A DNA stretch of 64,000 bases, taken from assembly GCF_004357995.1 (NCBI RefSeq), contig NZ_SMTK01000005.1, positions 186,001 to 250,000 of the forward strand, read 5' to 3'. The notes beneath the pieces are model-generated. The model did no database searches. It had not been told where the DNA came from and worked only from the letters and a program-made list of their open reading frames with translations. Positions 35,956 through 43,375 of the stretch are shown here, one piece after another; within the stretch, counting starts at the first letter, position 1, and each line of letters begins with the position of its first letter. Origin of the DNA: Arthrobacter crusticola. GTDB taxonomy: Bacteria > Actinomycetota > Actinomycetes > Actinomycetales > Micrococcaceae. The translations under genes were made by a program, and so were the position numbers.

Positions 35956-36370
35956 AAAGCGGCGTGCGCACATCGGCGCAGGTCCCAGAGCGGGCCCCGG
36001 CTCCCGGCCACCATGCATCCGTGCACACATCGTCAGTGCGATTGTCATCCTCCTCGGCGCGGTGGTGTGCCTGCTACCCGCCTCGGGGTTGGGAATGTAT
36101 TTGGGAGTGCACCGGTACCGCATGGTCTGTACCTCGGAAACCGGGTACGGCTCCGGCTGCTACGAGGGCGAACTGATGATCGTCTCGGTCCTGTTCGGAG
36201 CCTTTTTCCTTATGCATGCGACGTTCTCCTCGATAATCACCGAGGCGTACGGGTACAACCTTTCCACCCGGCGGAAATGGTGGCCCGTCACGGTGTCCTG
36301 CGTCCCCGTCCTGATGACTGTCGCAGTGGTGGCATTCAATTTCGCTATCGGCCCCGGGCAATACCCCTGA
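35930..36370 (+). CDS. Four-span membrane protein
   Basis: The frame overlaps the end of the lipoprotein gene. ATG 35930 gives 146 residues with a basic leader (KRRAHIGAGPRAGPGSR) and spans IVSAIVILLGAVVCLLPASG, IVSVLFGAFFLMHATFSSI and VTVSCVPVLMTVAVVAFNFA. The loop CTSETGYGSGCYEGEL holds two cysteines outside the membrane. The start is uncertain (35903 is also possible). It is the last ordinary-looking gene before the accessory island. Confidence 0.55.
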   Translation: MHPAHPFARKRRAHIGAGPRAGPGSRPPCIRAHIVSAIVILLGAVVCLLPASGLGMYLGVHRYRMVCTSETGYGSGCYEGELMIVSVLFGAFFLMHATFSSIITEAYGYNLSTRRKWWPVTVSCVPVLMTVAVVAFNFAIGPGQYP

Positions 36371-37163
36371 ACAACGGCCGGGAATCCAGTTCTCCGCGGC
36401 AGCGCATCCGCTGCAACTGCTCCACCGCGTTGTTCTTGCGCCAATCGAAAGCTCGTCCCGTCGAGTCGCGTATCTCAGTGCAATACGGCCGCCTGATGTC
36501 ACGGAGACCGCCCGAAATTGCGGCGCCTCGGTGGACGAAAAAGCGCACCTGGTTGGATGACTTCCAACCAGGTGCGCCACATCTTTCAACTAGGCCCTCA
36601 TTCTTTCAATCGGGCCTGCATACCCGACCAGTGTAGATGGACGGGCTACTTGGGCCCGAGGGCCGTTCCCCTCCCCCGCGCTGACGCCGCGGCATGATTC
36701 CGGCCGGGTCTTACCGTGGTCAAACTAGTTGGTCCTTTTTCACCAGGCTCGCCCGTTCGCCGCCTATACACGGCTTCTCGGCCGCGATGGACATGCAGCG
36801 CCTCCGGCGGGCCCACCCTATGGGTGATGTGTCGCTTCCGGAGCCAAGCCACTTACTCCCGCCAAACGCTGAGGACGCTCACCCTAGCTATTACTCCTGT
36901 TTAGGGTGATGAACTTGCGCCAGCGTGCCAGGGTCGATCGGATCGGGCTCGGCGTGGCGTCGTCACCCTAGAGTTCCTCGCCCCGCTCGCTGTCGCCATC
37001 CGGGACTCGCGGCGCCTTCCCAACCTTGCCGGCGCTGTCCTGACCGACATCGACACGGAGGTGTCTGGCTCCGGAACGCGATTCGGGCCACTCTTCTTGT
37101 GCCTTAAAGGTGCTGACGAAAGAGGCACCATGGCTTACTACCACGGCCGTTAGGATAGCCGCC
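36371..37163. other. Gene-poor stretch at the left edge of the accessory island
   Basis: No ORF here has both a ribosome site and a recognisable product. The only structured element is the long perfect hairpin at 36543-36577. Composition changes toward lower GC near 36700. I see no tRNA gene or integrase here that would mark an attachment site. Confidence 0.5.
36543..36577 (-). terminator. Strong intrinsic terminator facing left, without an evident gene
   Basis: GCGCACCTGGTTGGA (36543-36557) and its exact complement (36563-36577) flank a 5-base loop. Read on the minus strand the stem is followed by TTTTTCG. It is therefore a textbook terminator for leftward transcription, yet no convincing minus-strand gene precedes it. 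It could end an unrecognised RNA or the remains of a lost gene. Confidence 0.7.
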
Positions 37164-37355
37164 ATGGACCTAACTCGAAGGAAAAGCTACATGTTCGCGG
37201 CCGGCGCCTTCGCAGTGGCCGCAATCCTCTTCCTCTTCGACGGGGACGCCGAGCGGCTTGTGTCGGCATGCCTTCTCTTAGCGATGGCCAACTCGTATCT
37301 CTGGGGGCGGGCGACACAATTGCACAAGGATGCCCACACAAAACCGAGTTCATAG
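37164..37355 (+). CDS. Small two-span membrane protein A (63 residues)
   Basis: It starts MDLTRRKSYMFAAGAFAVAA and has two hydrophobic segments (FAAGAFAVAAILFLF and LVSACLLLAMANSYLWG) joined by a short acidic turn, with a basic hydrophilic tail (QLHKDAHTKPSS). First of a same-strand row of six short membrane-protein genes (37164-39050). No family is recognised. Homology search and proteomics would be needed to support it, but the positive-inside pattern looks real. Confidence 0.5.
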   Translation: MDLTRRKSYMFAAGAFAVAAILFLFDGDAERLVSACLLLAMANSYLWGRATQLHKDAHTKPSS

Positions 37356-37382
37356 TCGTGGAGCGAAAAGGGGGTTCACCCG

Positions 37383-37547
37383 TTGTCTACCGTGCTGATT
37401 GCTATTGGCTGCCTGTGCGGGCTCCTCGCCATTGGCGTGGCCGTGCGCATGTTCCTTCAACGTTCAAAGGCCATCCACGCAAACCAGCCTACCGAACCGT
37501 CCAGTCGACAGTACGGTCTCATGATGGTCCTCGCACTTGTCGGATAG
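37383..37547 (+). CDS. Very small membrane protein B (54 residues, TTG start)
   Basis: TTG 37383 is preceded by AAAAGGGGG at suitable distance. The product is STVLIAIGCLCGLLAIGVAV, then RMFLQRSKAIHANQPTEPS and a short hydrophobic end. It has one clear membrane span followed by a basic segment. Starting 27 bases after gene A and matching its layout (span then basic tail), it is probably part of the same transcript. Confidence 0.4.
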   Translation: MSTVLIAIGCLCGLLAIGVAVRMFLQRSKAIHANQPTEPSSRQYGLMMVLALVG

Positions 37548-37612
37548 CAAGCTTGTTCTGGTCAACCGATTGGTAGCTTGAGGACACCTTCACCGGTGAG
37601 GAGGTGCTTTGA

Positions 37613-37831
37613 ATGAGCGACTCCTCACCACAAGAACCACCAGGAGGATTGATGGAGGATTTCTTTCTGTGGTGCGGCTACGGGCTGGCAATGTGCTTCC
37701 TGCTGGTGCTCTGCTTCGCATTACGAAGGAGGGTCCGCACGGGGGCCCTTCTATCTCGGAACGAGCTTCTCGGGATCGTGGCGATCCTGGTACTAATCCT
37801 CGCGTGCTTCTTCGCCTGGACTTTGGTGTGA
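37613..37831 (+). CDS. Small two-span membrane protein C (72 residues)
   Basis: GAGGAGGTGCTTTGA before ATG 37613 is an excellent ribosome site. The product has spans MEDFFLWCGYGLAMCFLLVL and LLGIVAILVLILACFFAW separated by a basic loop (RRRVRTGALLSRNE). No family is recognised. It is third in the row of tiny membrane-protein genes. Confidence 0.55.
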   Translation: MSDSSPQEPPGGLMEDFFLWCGYGLAMCFLLVLCFALRRRVRTGALLSRNELLGIVAILVLILACFFAWTLV

Positions 37832-37889
37832 GCCTCCGGACTGCGCGGTGCACAACTTCGGTGTGGATTCAGCATGGGGAGGTGTTGTG

Positions 37890-38270
37890 ATGAGGTACCG
37901 GCGTCGAGTAGCACTGGTTATCGCTCTACTGTCCCTGGCTGCCCTCGCCATGGTCGTGCTGCCCGACCTGATAACAGGAGCGCAGGGCCGTGAAGCCCGA
38001 CCTCGCTTTGGATCTTTGGGCATGCTCACGATGTGCTTCGTCTTCGCCTATTTGATCGCTTCCAGGCGATCGCTGATATTCACACGGACTGAGAAGAAGT
38101 GGAAAAGGATTGCCACCTGGGGCCTGCCGGTCCTGGCCCTCGGCATTCTTCTGTTTACTGGGTTCTCCGTCGAATGGATAGGATCCGTCCTTACCCTCGT
38201 CACATTTTCTCTGTGCTACCTGTGGCTTGACTCAGACGTCGCTAACCCAGAGCCGGAAACCGACTCTTAG
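37890..38270 (+). CDS. Four-span membrane protein D (126 residues)
   Basis: GGGGAGGTGTTGTG precedes ATG 37890. Hydrophobic segments are ALVIALLSLAALAMVVLP, LGMLTMCFVFAYLIAS, WGLPVLALGILLFTGFSV and WIGSVLTLVTFSLCYLWL, with basic loops (RRSLIFTRTEKKWKR) on the likely cytoplasmic side. The tail is acidic. No family is recognised. GTG 37848 in the same frame lacks such a site. Confidence 0.6.
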   Translation: MRYRRRVALVIALLSLAALAMVVLPDLITGAQGREARPRFGSLGMLTMCFVFAYLIASRRSLIFTRTEKKWKRIATWGLPVLALGILLFTGFSVEWIGSVLTLVTFSLCYLWLDSDVANPEPETDS

Positions 38271-38281
38271 GAGGTCCACGC

Positions 38282-38476
38282 GTGTCTGCTCAATCGCGGA
38301 AGTCCCCTAACTTCGTGATCTACGCATGCCTGAGTGTTCTTTGGCTGGTGATCGCGTTCGCCAATGGCCCTTCAGCCGAGCTGTTTGTTCTTCAAATCGG
38401 CGTCGCAACGGCGCTTCTCATCGCTGCCCTAGTCGCACTTCTTCGATGGAGACGCTCCGGTGAACGCCACCAGTGA
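38282..38476 (+). CDS. Small two-span membrane protein E (64 residues)
   Basis: TAGGAGGTCCACGC before GTG 38282, only 11 bases after gene D ends. The spans are NFVIYACLSVLWLVIAFANG and LQIGVATALLIAALVALL, then a basic tail RWRRSGERHQ. It overlaps gene F by 17 bases, so D, E and F are almost certainly one operon. Confidence 0.6.
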   Translation: MSAQSRKSPNFVIYACLSVLWLVIAFANGPSAELFVLQIGVATALLIAALVALLRWRRSGERHQ

Positions 38477-39050
38477 TGACGGCGCAATACCGGGCCAGCA
38501 CCGGTCGCACGGGATCCTGCCGGGGTTCTTCAGCCTGATCCTCCTGACCATCATCTTCTCCACGCTGTTAGTGGGGCTCATCTACCTCGGGCGGTCGGCC
38601 CTACCCTTGGCTCTACCCATGATCTTGCTCCTGCTCTGGACTGTGCTCGACTTTGCCTGGCGCACCGTGACCCGCATCCGGACCCTGCAGCTGGTCAGAC
38701 GCGGGCGCCTCGTCATCGTCAAGACGGTATCGACGACCGAGGCATGGTTTCCTCCCGGCCCAGGCGGTCGGGACCCGGACGCAGTGCTGCGCCTGGCAGC
38801 AAGGTCGGGGCGGTATTTCAACACCCGGATCGACGGCGGCGTGATCAGGTCGCTTTGGAGGGTGCGATCGCGCGAGGCAGAGGTGTCCGTCTCACGGGAC
38901 GCAGCCGGGTCCACGCATGTGAAATACACTGGCACGATCTGGGCTGACGCCCGCATCGAGAGGGAGATCCACTGCCTGGAGCGCTCCTTCGCCGGCTCCC
39001 TCTTGGAGCATCCAGGAGATGAGCTGGCAGTGCCGCTGTCGGCGCCTTGA
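38460..39050 (+). CDS. Membrane-anchored protein F with cytoplasmic or surface C-terminal domain
   Basis: The 196-residue protein has two N-terminal spans (ILPGFFSLILLTIIFSTLLV, ALPLALPMILLLLWTVLD) followed by a ~120-residue soluble domain. It begins TRIRTLQLVRRGRLVIVKTV and contains GGVIRSLWRVRSREAEVSVS and HVKYTGTIWADARIEREIHC. This is the only member of the row with a substantial soluble domain, so it may carry the functional part. No family is recognised. Its GTG start overlaps gene E. Confidence 0.6.
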   Translation: MNATSDDGAIPGQHRSHGILPGFFSLILLTIIFSTLLVGLIYLGRSALPLALPMILLLLWTVLDFAWRTVTRIRTLQLVRRGRLVIVKTVSTTEAWFPPGPGGRDPDAVLRLAARSGRYFNTRIDGGVIRSLWRVRSREAEVSVSRDAAGSTHVKYTGTIWADARIEREIHCLERSFAGSLLEHPGDELAVPLSAP

Positions 39051-39306
39051 AAGAGATCCGCGGTGCAGGCCGAGCAGGCGTCCATGGCGTGGTTGGTCTC
39101 GTCGTTGTCATCGTCGACGGCGATCATGTCGCGGCCGCACCGGACGCACGCGATGAGGACGAAGCCGTGCTCTTCTCCGATCCGGCGGCGCAGCTCGTCG
39201 ATGCGGGTGTGCAGGCCGGCGCAGGGATGGTCCGACTCAGCTGAAGCCAGGGCGGCCCGGAGGCGTTCGGTCTGGCGACCTCGTCCTTACCAAGGATGCG
39301 CTCCAT
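39041..39306 (-). pseudogene. Frameshifted small zinc-ribbon protein
   Basis: ATG 39306 encodes MERILGKDEVAR. A shift near 39272-39276 moves to a frame encoding QTERLRAALASAESDHPCAG, HTRIDELRRRIGEEHGFVLI and ACVRCGRDMIAVDDDNDE, with DACSACTADLF to about 39050. Two Cys-x2-Cys pairs make a zinc ribbon after a helical region. No start or stop bounds the second frame cleanly; it runs on past 39050 over the end of convergent gene F. The gene is probably both frameshifted and truncated. Confidence 0.45.
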
Positions 39307-39404
39307 CACGAAGCTAGTCGGGCGGCGCCCGGGCCGGATTCAAAGCGACGAACAACGGTTTAGAGAACCGATGATTGAATCCAACGCCCACAACATAACC
39401 GACA

Positions 39405-39602
39405 TTATCGTGTGTCTTCTGGCCGCTTCACAGCTCGGATGAACAACCACACACACAGCACGAAGAAAGCCAGGTTCATGGCCTGCGTGATCCAGTAGCA
39501 CCCAGTGGCGGTGCGCCCCTCGGCCAGTACGGAATACGCATTGCTGGCCATCCAGAACAACGCCAAACGCCACCAGTCAAAGCCTGGCCTTTGGTCGGCC
39601 AT
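39405..39602 (-). CDS. Small membrane protein (65 residues)
   Basis: ATG 39602 follows TAGGAG closely. MADQRPGFDWWRLALFWMAS leads into one or two hydrophobic segments (RLALFWMASNAYSVL; WITQAMNLAFFVLCVWLFI), with a basic tail RAVKRPEDTR. It resembles the small proteins at 37164-38476 in size and charge layout but lies on the opposite strand. No family is recognised. Confidence 0.5.
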   Translation of the reverse strand: MADQRPGFDWWRLALFWMASNAYSVLAEGRTATGCYWITQAMNLAFFVLCVWLFIRAVKRPEDTR

Positions 39603-39717
39603 CTCCTACGCTTGACACCCATGCTCCGAGCCTAATGGCGCCGCCAACAGTGCGCCCTGTGGGTCGGACGGCTGACAGTCGCACACCAGTTGTGATCGCG
39701 CTCGGTAACCGGCCCGA

Positions 39718-39921
39718 TCACTCGCCGAAGCGCACTGCGCACCTCACGATGCCGTACGGCTGATCTTCCGCGCGCTGCCTCGCGAAGCCGCTAGCGTACT
39801 CGCACTGCCCTCGGTCTTGAACCCGGATATGACGTGCGCCCGGCAACCCATGCCAGCGCTCGACATGCGGACAATGGTGGCCCCAGCCAGTCGACGCACC
39901 GCGATCACCTTGTCTGCTCAT
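39718..39921 (-). CDS. Possible small Cys/His-containing protein overlapping the gene before it
   Basis: ATG 39921 overlaps the end of the membrane gene at 39905 in another frame and opens 67 residues. The product begins MSRQGDRGASTGWGHHCPHV and contains ERWHGLPGARHIRVQDRGQC, with several His and Cys. No family is recognised and the ribosome site is weak, so it may be spurious. It is the only candidate in 39603-39904. Confidence 0.28.
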   Translation of the reverse strand: MSRQGDRGASTGWGHHCPHVERWHGLPGARHIRVQDRGQCEYASGFARQRAEDQPYGIVRCAVRFGE

Positions 39922-40228
39922 CTCGATCGCTTTCTGCGGCTTCTGCCGCCGGCTCCTCAGGTGAGGGCGAGGTGCCGATGTCGTCTTCATCGTCGTAGTA
40001 GTAGGTCGTCTGAACGGGTTGCTTGCCGACCAGTGCTTCCCGGTGACGCTCTGTCTCCTCGGAGTAGCGGTAACTCCAGTCGCTGAGCCGGTTCCCAAGG
40101 AGGTCGACAGCGAGAACGGACGCTAGCCCTAATCCGATGCCGACCAGGATGTCCCAATTGTCCAGCAGTGCACTGGTGATGGCTGCCGCGGCGAGCAGAC
40201 CGGCGGAGACGTAGAGGTAGATCCTCAT
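39905..40228 (-). CDS. Small two-span membrane protein with acidic tail
   Basis: 107 residues from the second ATG of an ATGATG pair (the first is at 40231). Spans are IYLYVSAGLLAAAAITSALL and ILVGIGLGLASVLAVDLLG. A long hydrophilic tail with TTYYYDDEDDIGTSPSPEEP is strongly acidic. GAGGAGAACACA lies just upstream. It is immediately downstream of the broken recombinase gene on the same strand and probably belonged to the same mobile unit. Confidence 0.6.
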   Translation of the reverse strand: MRIYLYVSAGLLAAAAITSALLDNWDILVGIGLGLASVLAVDLLGNRLSDWSYRYSEETERHREALVGKQPVQTTYYYDDEDDIGTSPSPEEPAAEAAESDRDEQTR

Positions 40229-40252
40229 CATTGTGTTCTCCTCACTGATGCA

Positions 40253-40851
40253 TCAGTGCGTGGTCTTGCCCGATCGCCGCTGGAGCTCACGGTAGACGGT
40301 CGTACGCGAGATGCTGAAGAGCTCTGCCAGTTCGGCTTGGGTGTGCTCGCCTTTATCGTGGAACTCGAGCAGGTGCCGGCGCTGGGAACCGGAGAGTTTC
40401 GGCGCCTTACCCCGCAGAGGCGGCCCTTGGCCTTTGCGACAGCCATACCCTCACGGGTTCTCATGCGGATGAGGCCGGCTTCGAATTCAGCGACCATGCC
40501 CAGGACGTTGAACAACAGCCGTCCGATGGGATCGGCTGGATCGTAGACACTCGCGCCATGGTTGAGAGCGACGCCCTTGCGCGTCAGCTCGTCGGCTATG
40601 TCACGTGCATCAGGGAGGGAGCGGGCGAGGCGATCAAGTTTCGTGACCACCAGAGTGTCACCGGATCGAACGGCCGCCATTGCTTCCCGCAGTCCTGGTC
40701 GAGAGCGGTTTGTTCCGGTGAGGCCGTGGTCGACGTACATGTTTTCGGCCTCGACCCCGAGGGCCGCAATGCCGTCCAGCTGAGCGGTGAGGTTCTGCTC
40801 AATGGTCGAGACCCGCGCATAACCGATCTTCACCCGAGCAGTGTTGCACAT
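40253..40851 (-). pseudogene. Serine recombinase (resolvase/invertase), frameshifted before its DNA-binding domain
   Basis: The N-terminal catalytic domain is intact: VKIGYARVSTIEQN with the catalytic Ser, VDHGLTGTNRSRPGLREAMA, and VVTKLDRLARSL with the conserved Arg residues. At a run of four G (plus-strand CCCC, 40410-40413) the frame shifts. Dropping one base gives GKAPKLSGSQRRHLLEFHDK, then QAELAELFSISRTTVYRELQ, a Hin-type HTH ending at 40253. As it stands the frame continues to 40228 with nonsense. Recombinase without its HTH should not find its site, so this element is probably immobile. Confidence 0.85.
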
Positions 40852-40877
40852 GAGGGAGGATCGCCGTGCATATCATC

Positions 40878-40894
40878 GTACGGGTCTTACGTAC
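40878..40894. other. Candidate recombination (res-like) site beside the recombinase
   Basis: GTACG-GGTCTTA-CGTAC is an interrupted palindrome 27 bases upstream of the recombinase start, where resolvases often bind. Only one such element is evident. The rest of 40852-41257 holds a weak frame (40866-41060) without a convincing product and a small AAACGC...GCGTTT hairpin at 41159-41180. Confidence 0.25.
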
Positions 40895-41257
40895 ATGTGT
40901 TCGTTCAGTAAATGTATTGCACCTCCGCTATGGACTGGTGCGCACGGTGAGGGAACGTGAAAAGACACGCTTTCTAAGATCTCCGGTGACCTGGTCATCG
41001 GCCAGCGGGAGTCTGTCACGTAATGCTATGACCTGCCGTGGATCTATCAACGGAATCTAGGACATCGTCAGTTCAATGAACTGGTTGTCTCGTCAGCGCA
41101 ATACGCGAGTGATTTGCCTTTCCGCTTGTCCTGGATGATTTGAGGGAATCCCACCTCTAAACGCTGGCTCGGGGGCGTTTTCCTCTCCGGCTATAGCCGC
41201 GGGTGGGCAGCTGTGGTGCAATCAAGCGAAGGAAACGGAAAGGACCTCGGGAACATC

Positions 41258-41485
41258 ATGACTACTCCAGGCCGGAATCAACGGGGGCACGGTTTTTCCT
41301 CAACCCAGATGGTGCAGGGCATCGCGGTAACGGCGGTCTTCGCTGCGGGTCTCTGGGCGCTGTGGATCTTCAACGCCATCGACGGCTCCTCCAGATTTCC
41401 CGTAGGCCCTGTTCTTATGACTGGGGTGTTAATCTACGGTCTCTTTCGATGGAGAGCGGCAAAAAAGCGGGAGAAAGAGCAATGA
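41258..41485 (+). CDS. Small two-span membrane protein (75 residues)
   Basis: MTTPGRNQRGHGFSSTQMVQ is followed by spans GIAVTAVFAAGLWALWIFNA and PVGPVLMTGVLIYGLF, then a basic tail RWRAAKKREKEQ. GAAAGGACC lies upstream at a somewhat long distance; GTG 41213 is an alternative start. No family is recognised. It shares the two-span, basic-tail plan of the other island proteins. Confidence 0.5.
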   Translation: MTTPGRNQRGHGFSSTQMVQGIAVTAVFAAGLWALWIFNAIDGSSRFPVGPVLMTGVLIYGLFRWRAAKKREKEQ

Positions 41486-41542
41486 GGATTGCCGTGATGA
41501 AGTCAGCCACGTGTACCGCCTCCTCGAGGAACGCGGCAGGAG

Positions 41543-41794
41543 GTGAGTTCGGTCAATAACTATTTAACTGACCCTGCCGAGGAGGCGGAGAAAGCCCGAA
41601 ACACAGCACTCTTCAGTGGTGTCTTCGGCTTGTTCATCGCTGGAATTATTGCTGGTCCGATTGCCATATTTCAGGCGCGGAAAGCCGAACGGCTGGGAAG
41701 ATCAGCTCGAGCCGGGAAAATTCTCGGCTGGATAAGCACGATACTTGGTGTCGTTCAGCTGATTGTTCTAATTTTCAGGCTGACCGGCATGTAG
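41543..41794 (+). CDS. DUF4190-like small membrane protein (83 residues)
   Basis: The acidic leader NNYLTDPAEEAEKARNTALF is followed by span FSGVFGLFIAGIIAGPIAIF, basic loop QARKAERLGRSARAGK and span ILGWISTILGVVQLIVLIF. This A-x-N-x-ALxxGxxGL ... KAGKILGWI layout resembles DUF4190-type proteins. The GTG start at 41543 has GCAGGAG directly against it, which is closer than usual, so initiation may be coupled to a 25-codon frame (41482-41559) that overlaps it. Confidence 0.55.
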   Translation: MSSVNNYLTDPAEEAEKARNTALFSGVFGLFIAGIIAGPIAIFQARKAERLGRSARAGKILGWISTILGVVQLIVLIFRLTGM

Positions 41795-42179
41795 GTGGGA
41801 CCTGAACCTGACAGTTGCGGTTCTTCGCCTCTTGAGGTGATCGCCGCTGGCCCAGCCACTAGCTGGTGCGGGAGGGAATCACGCGTCAATGGCTACTCGA
41901 TGATTTCTAGGAGCTACGTAACTCAGAGCCTGGCAGCGAGACCACTTAAAGCGGATCTGCCGCGGTGGATCCGCCCAAGCTAGCGCCCGCTGAGGGATTA
42001 CCTTACGGGCGCCGATTTGTGAATGCGTACTTATGCCGAAGCTCCCGCCATCGATGCCGAGCCGCTTATTGCATCTTCGGGTGCAAATGGATTCAAATGA
42101 GACTCGACAATCCGTACTCATTTTCGGTCAGCCCAAATCTTTTGATACGAGCAAGACCGATGACAAAAGGGAGAGCACC
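41795..42179. other. Gene-poor stretch inside the island
   Basis: No frame here has a good ribosome site and a coherent product. The sequence is less GC-rich than the core genome. AAAAGGGAGAGCACC at its end is the ribosome site of the next gene. Confidence 0.4.
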
Positions 42180-42305
42180 ATGACTTACCAGCCGACCAAC
42201 CACGCCCCTGACGGAGTCTCACCCGAGGCCAGAGAAGCCAACACCACATCTCTGGTCCTCGGCATCGTCGGCCTCATCCTCGTCGTTCTCGGATTCCTCG
42301 GTTAG
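42180..42305 (+). CDS. Very small membrane protein (41 residues)
   Basis: AAAAGGGAGAGCACC before ATG 42180 is a strong ribosome site. The product has a hydrophilic start (MTYQPTNHAPDGVSPEARE) and a single span NTTSLVLGIVGLILVVLGFL. It resembles the first half of DUF4190-like proteins. The next small membrane gene starts 12 bases after its stop, so the two may be halves of one split ancestral protein or a natural pair. Confidence 0.5.
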   Translation: MTYQPTNHAPDGVSPEAREANTTSLVLGIVGLILVVLGFLG

Positions 42306-42316
42306 GGCCCGGAGCC

Positions 42317-42499
42317 GTGATGCTGCCGAAAGCCCCGTGGCTCATCCTGTCGCTGATACTGGGCGTTTTGTGCATCGGCGGAGCCATCTTCGTTTTCATT
42401 GCTGGGTCAGATGATGGCATCGTCTTCGAGATGGTTCTACTGCTCGTGGGCATTTTCAGTCTCCTGTTGGGTGCCATGATCTCCAGACAGAATCGCTAG
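42317..42499 (+). CDS. Small two-span membrane protein (60 residues)
   Basis: GTG 42317 (or ATG 42320) opens MMLPKAPWLILSLILGVLCI, then FVFIAGSDDGIVFEMVLLLV and GIFSLLLGAMISRQNR. It is nearly all hydrophobic with a short acidic turn. It lies 12 bases behind the 41-residue membrane protein, with CCCGGAGCC just upstream, and is probably translated from the same message. Confidence 0.5.
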   Translation: MMLPKAPWLILSLILGVLCIGGAIFVFIAGSDDGIVFEMVLLLVGIFSLLLGAMISRQNR

Positions 42500-42592
42500 G
42501 CCCGCCGAACGTAGCCCTGGAGGGAACGCGCACCTGCACGGTCATGGATCGACTATTGAGATGCGGAAGGGATTCTCGATGCCCGCTCCTTC

Positions 42593-43375
42593 CTATCCTC
42601 CTTCGCTCAGCTCGGGCAGACTTTCGATGACGAACTCCCCGATGACTGTTTCGCCGTCGGATTCGTAAACCGGCACGGAGAAGCTCTTGCCCCGCCGCGC
42701 ATCCTGCCAGGCGAGAGCCTCGGCCGGGCTGGTGAACTCAGCGCTCGTACCGTTCGCCTTGTTCAGCTCTTCGGTATAGGCGTAACCGACCTTCCCCTTG
42801 GTGGCGAAGACGGACATCAGGTCCGGGGCACCCTGCTCGTTTTCGACCCCGTAGGTATCCCCGTTCTCATTGACCGCCCATTTGGTGGGAGTCTGGTTCA
42901 CATACGTGGCCTTCAGCCGGAAGCGGACCTCTGGGGCGCTGGTGCGGATCTCGGTCGAGTGCTGCCCGGGCTTCAGCGGCATCGTGTACAGGGCCGGCCA
43001 CGACTCGATGTGATCCGCGCCGCATCCCATGGAGGCGCCGTCCTCCCAGTACAGGGTGCCGGCACTCAGGCACGTCAACTCGGTGGAGATATGGGTCGCC
43101 CCCTCCGGTGCCGGTCCCAGGTCGATGGTCTGCGTTCCGGTATGGACTCCCTCGGACGCAGCGGCGACCTGGGTAACAATGTCCGCTCCGGGCTCCGTGA
43201 AGAACCCGGCTGCCGCCGCACCCACTCCCCCGATCAACCCCACGCCGGCGAAGATTCCGGTTCCGACCCACCAGCGGTGCCGCCGCCGACGGGCCGGTGA
43301 GGCTTCATTCACCTGGCTAACCAGGACGCTTCGCAGTCCCTTGCCGAAGGTGTCGTCCATTCGTTCGAGGTTCAT
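42593..43375 (-). CDS. Single-span membrane protein in an ECF sigma operon (probable anti-sigma-like partner)
   Basis: The 260-residue protein has a cytoplasmic ~35 residues (MNLERMDDTFGKGLRSVLVS), basic RRRRHRWW, and one span (VGTGIFAGVGLIGGVGAAAA). An extracytoplasmic domain follows with two cysteines (LTCLSAG, MGCGADH) and a C-terminal SPAEALAWQDARRGKSFSVP. ATGA overlap with the sigma gene places it as the second gene of a sigma/regulator pair. No HxxxCxxC zinc anti-sigma motif is seen in the short cytoplasmic part, so anti-sigma action is inferred from context only. Confidence 0.65.
   Translation of the reverse strand: MNLERMDDTFGKGLRSVLVSQVNEASPARRRRHRWWVGTGIFAGVGLIGGVGAAAAGFFTEPGADIVTQVAAASEGVHTGTQTIDLGPAPEGATHISTELTCLSAGTLYWEDGASMGCGADHIESWPALYTMPLKPGQHSTEIRTSAPEVRFRLKATYVNQTPTKWAVNENGDTYGVENEQGAPDLMSVFATKGKVGYAYTEELNKANGTSAEFTSPAEALAWQDARRGKSFSVPVYESDGETVIGEFVIESLPELSEGG

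Noticed and set aside
40405-40420. Programmed frameshifting in the recombinase
   Set aside because: There is no slippery heptamer and stimulating hairpin of known type; a plain one-base insertion in the G run is simpler. Phase variation is kept as a minor option in the finding.
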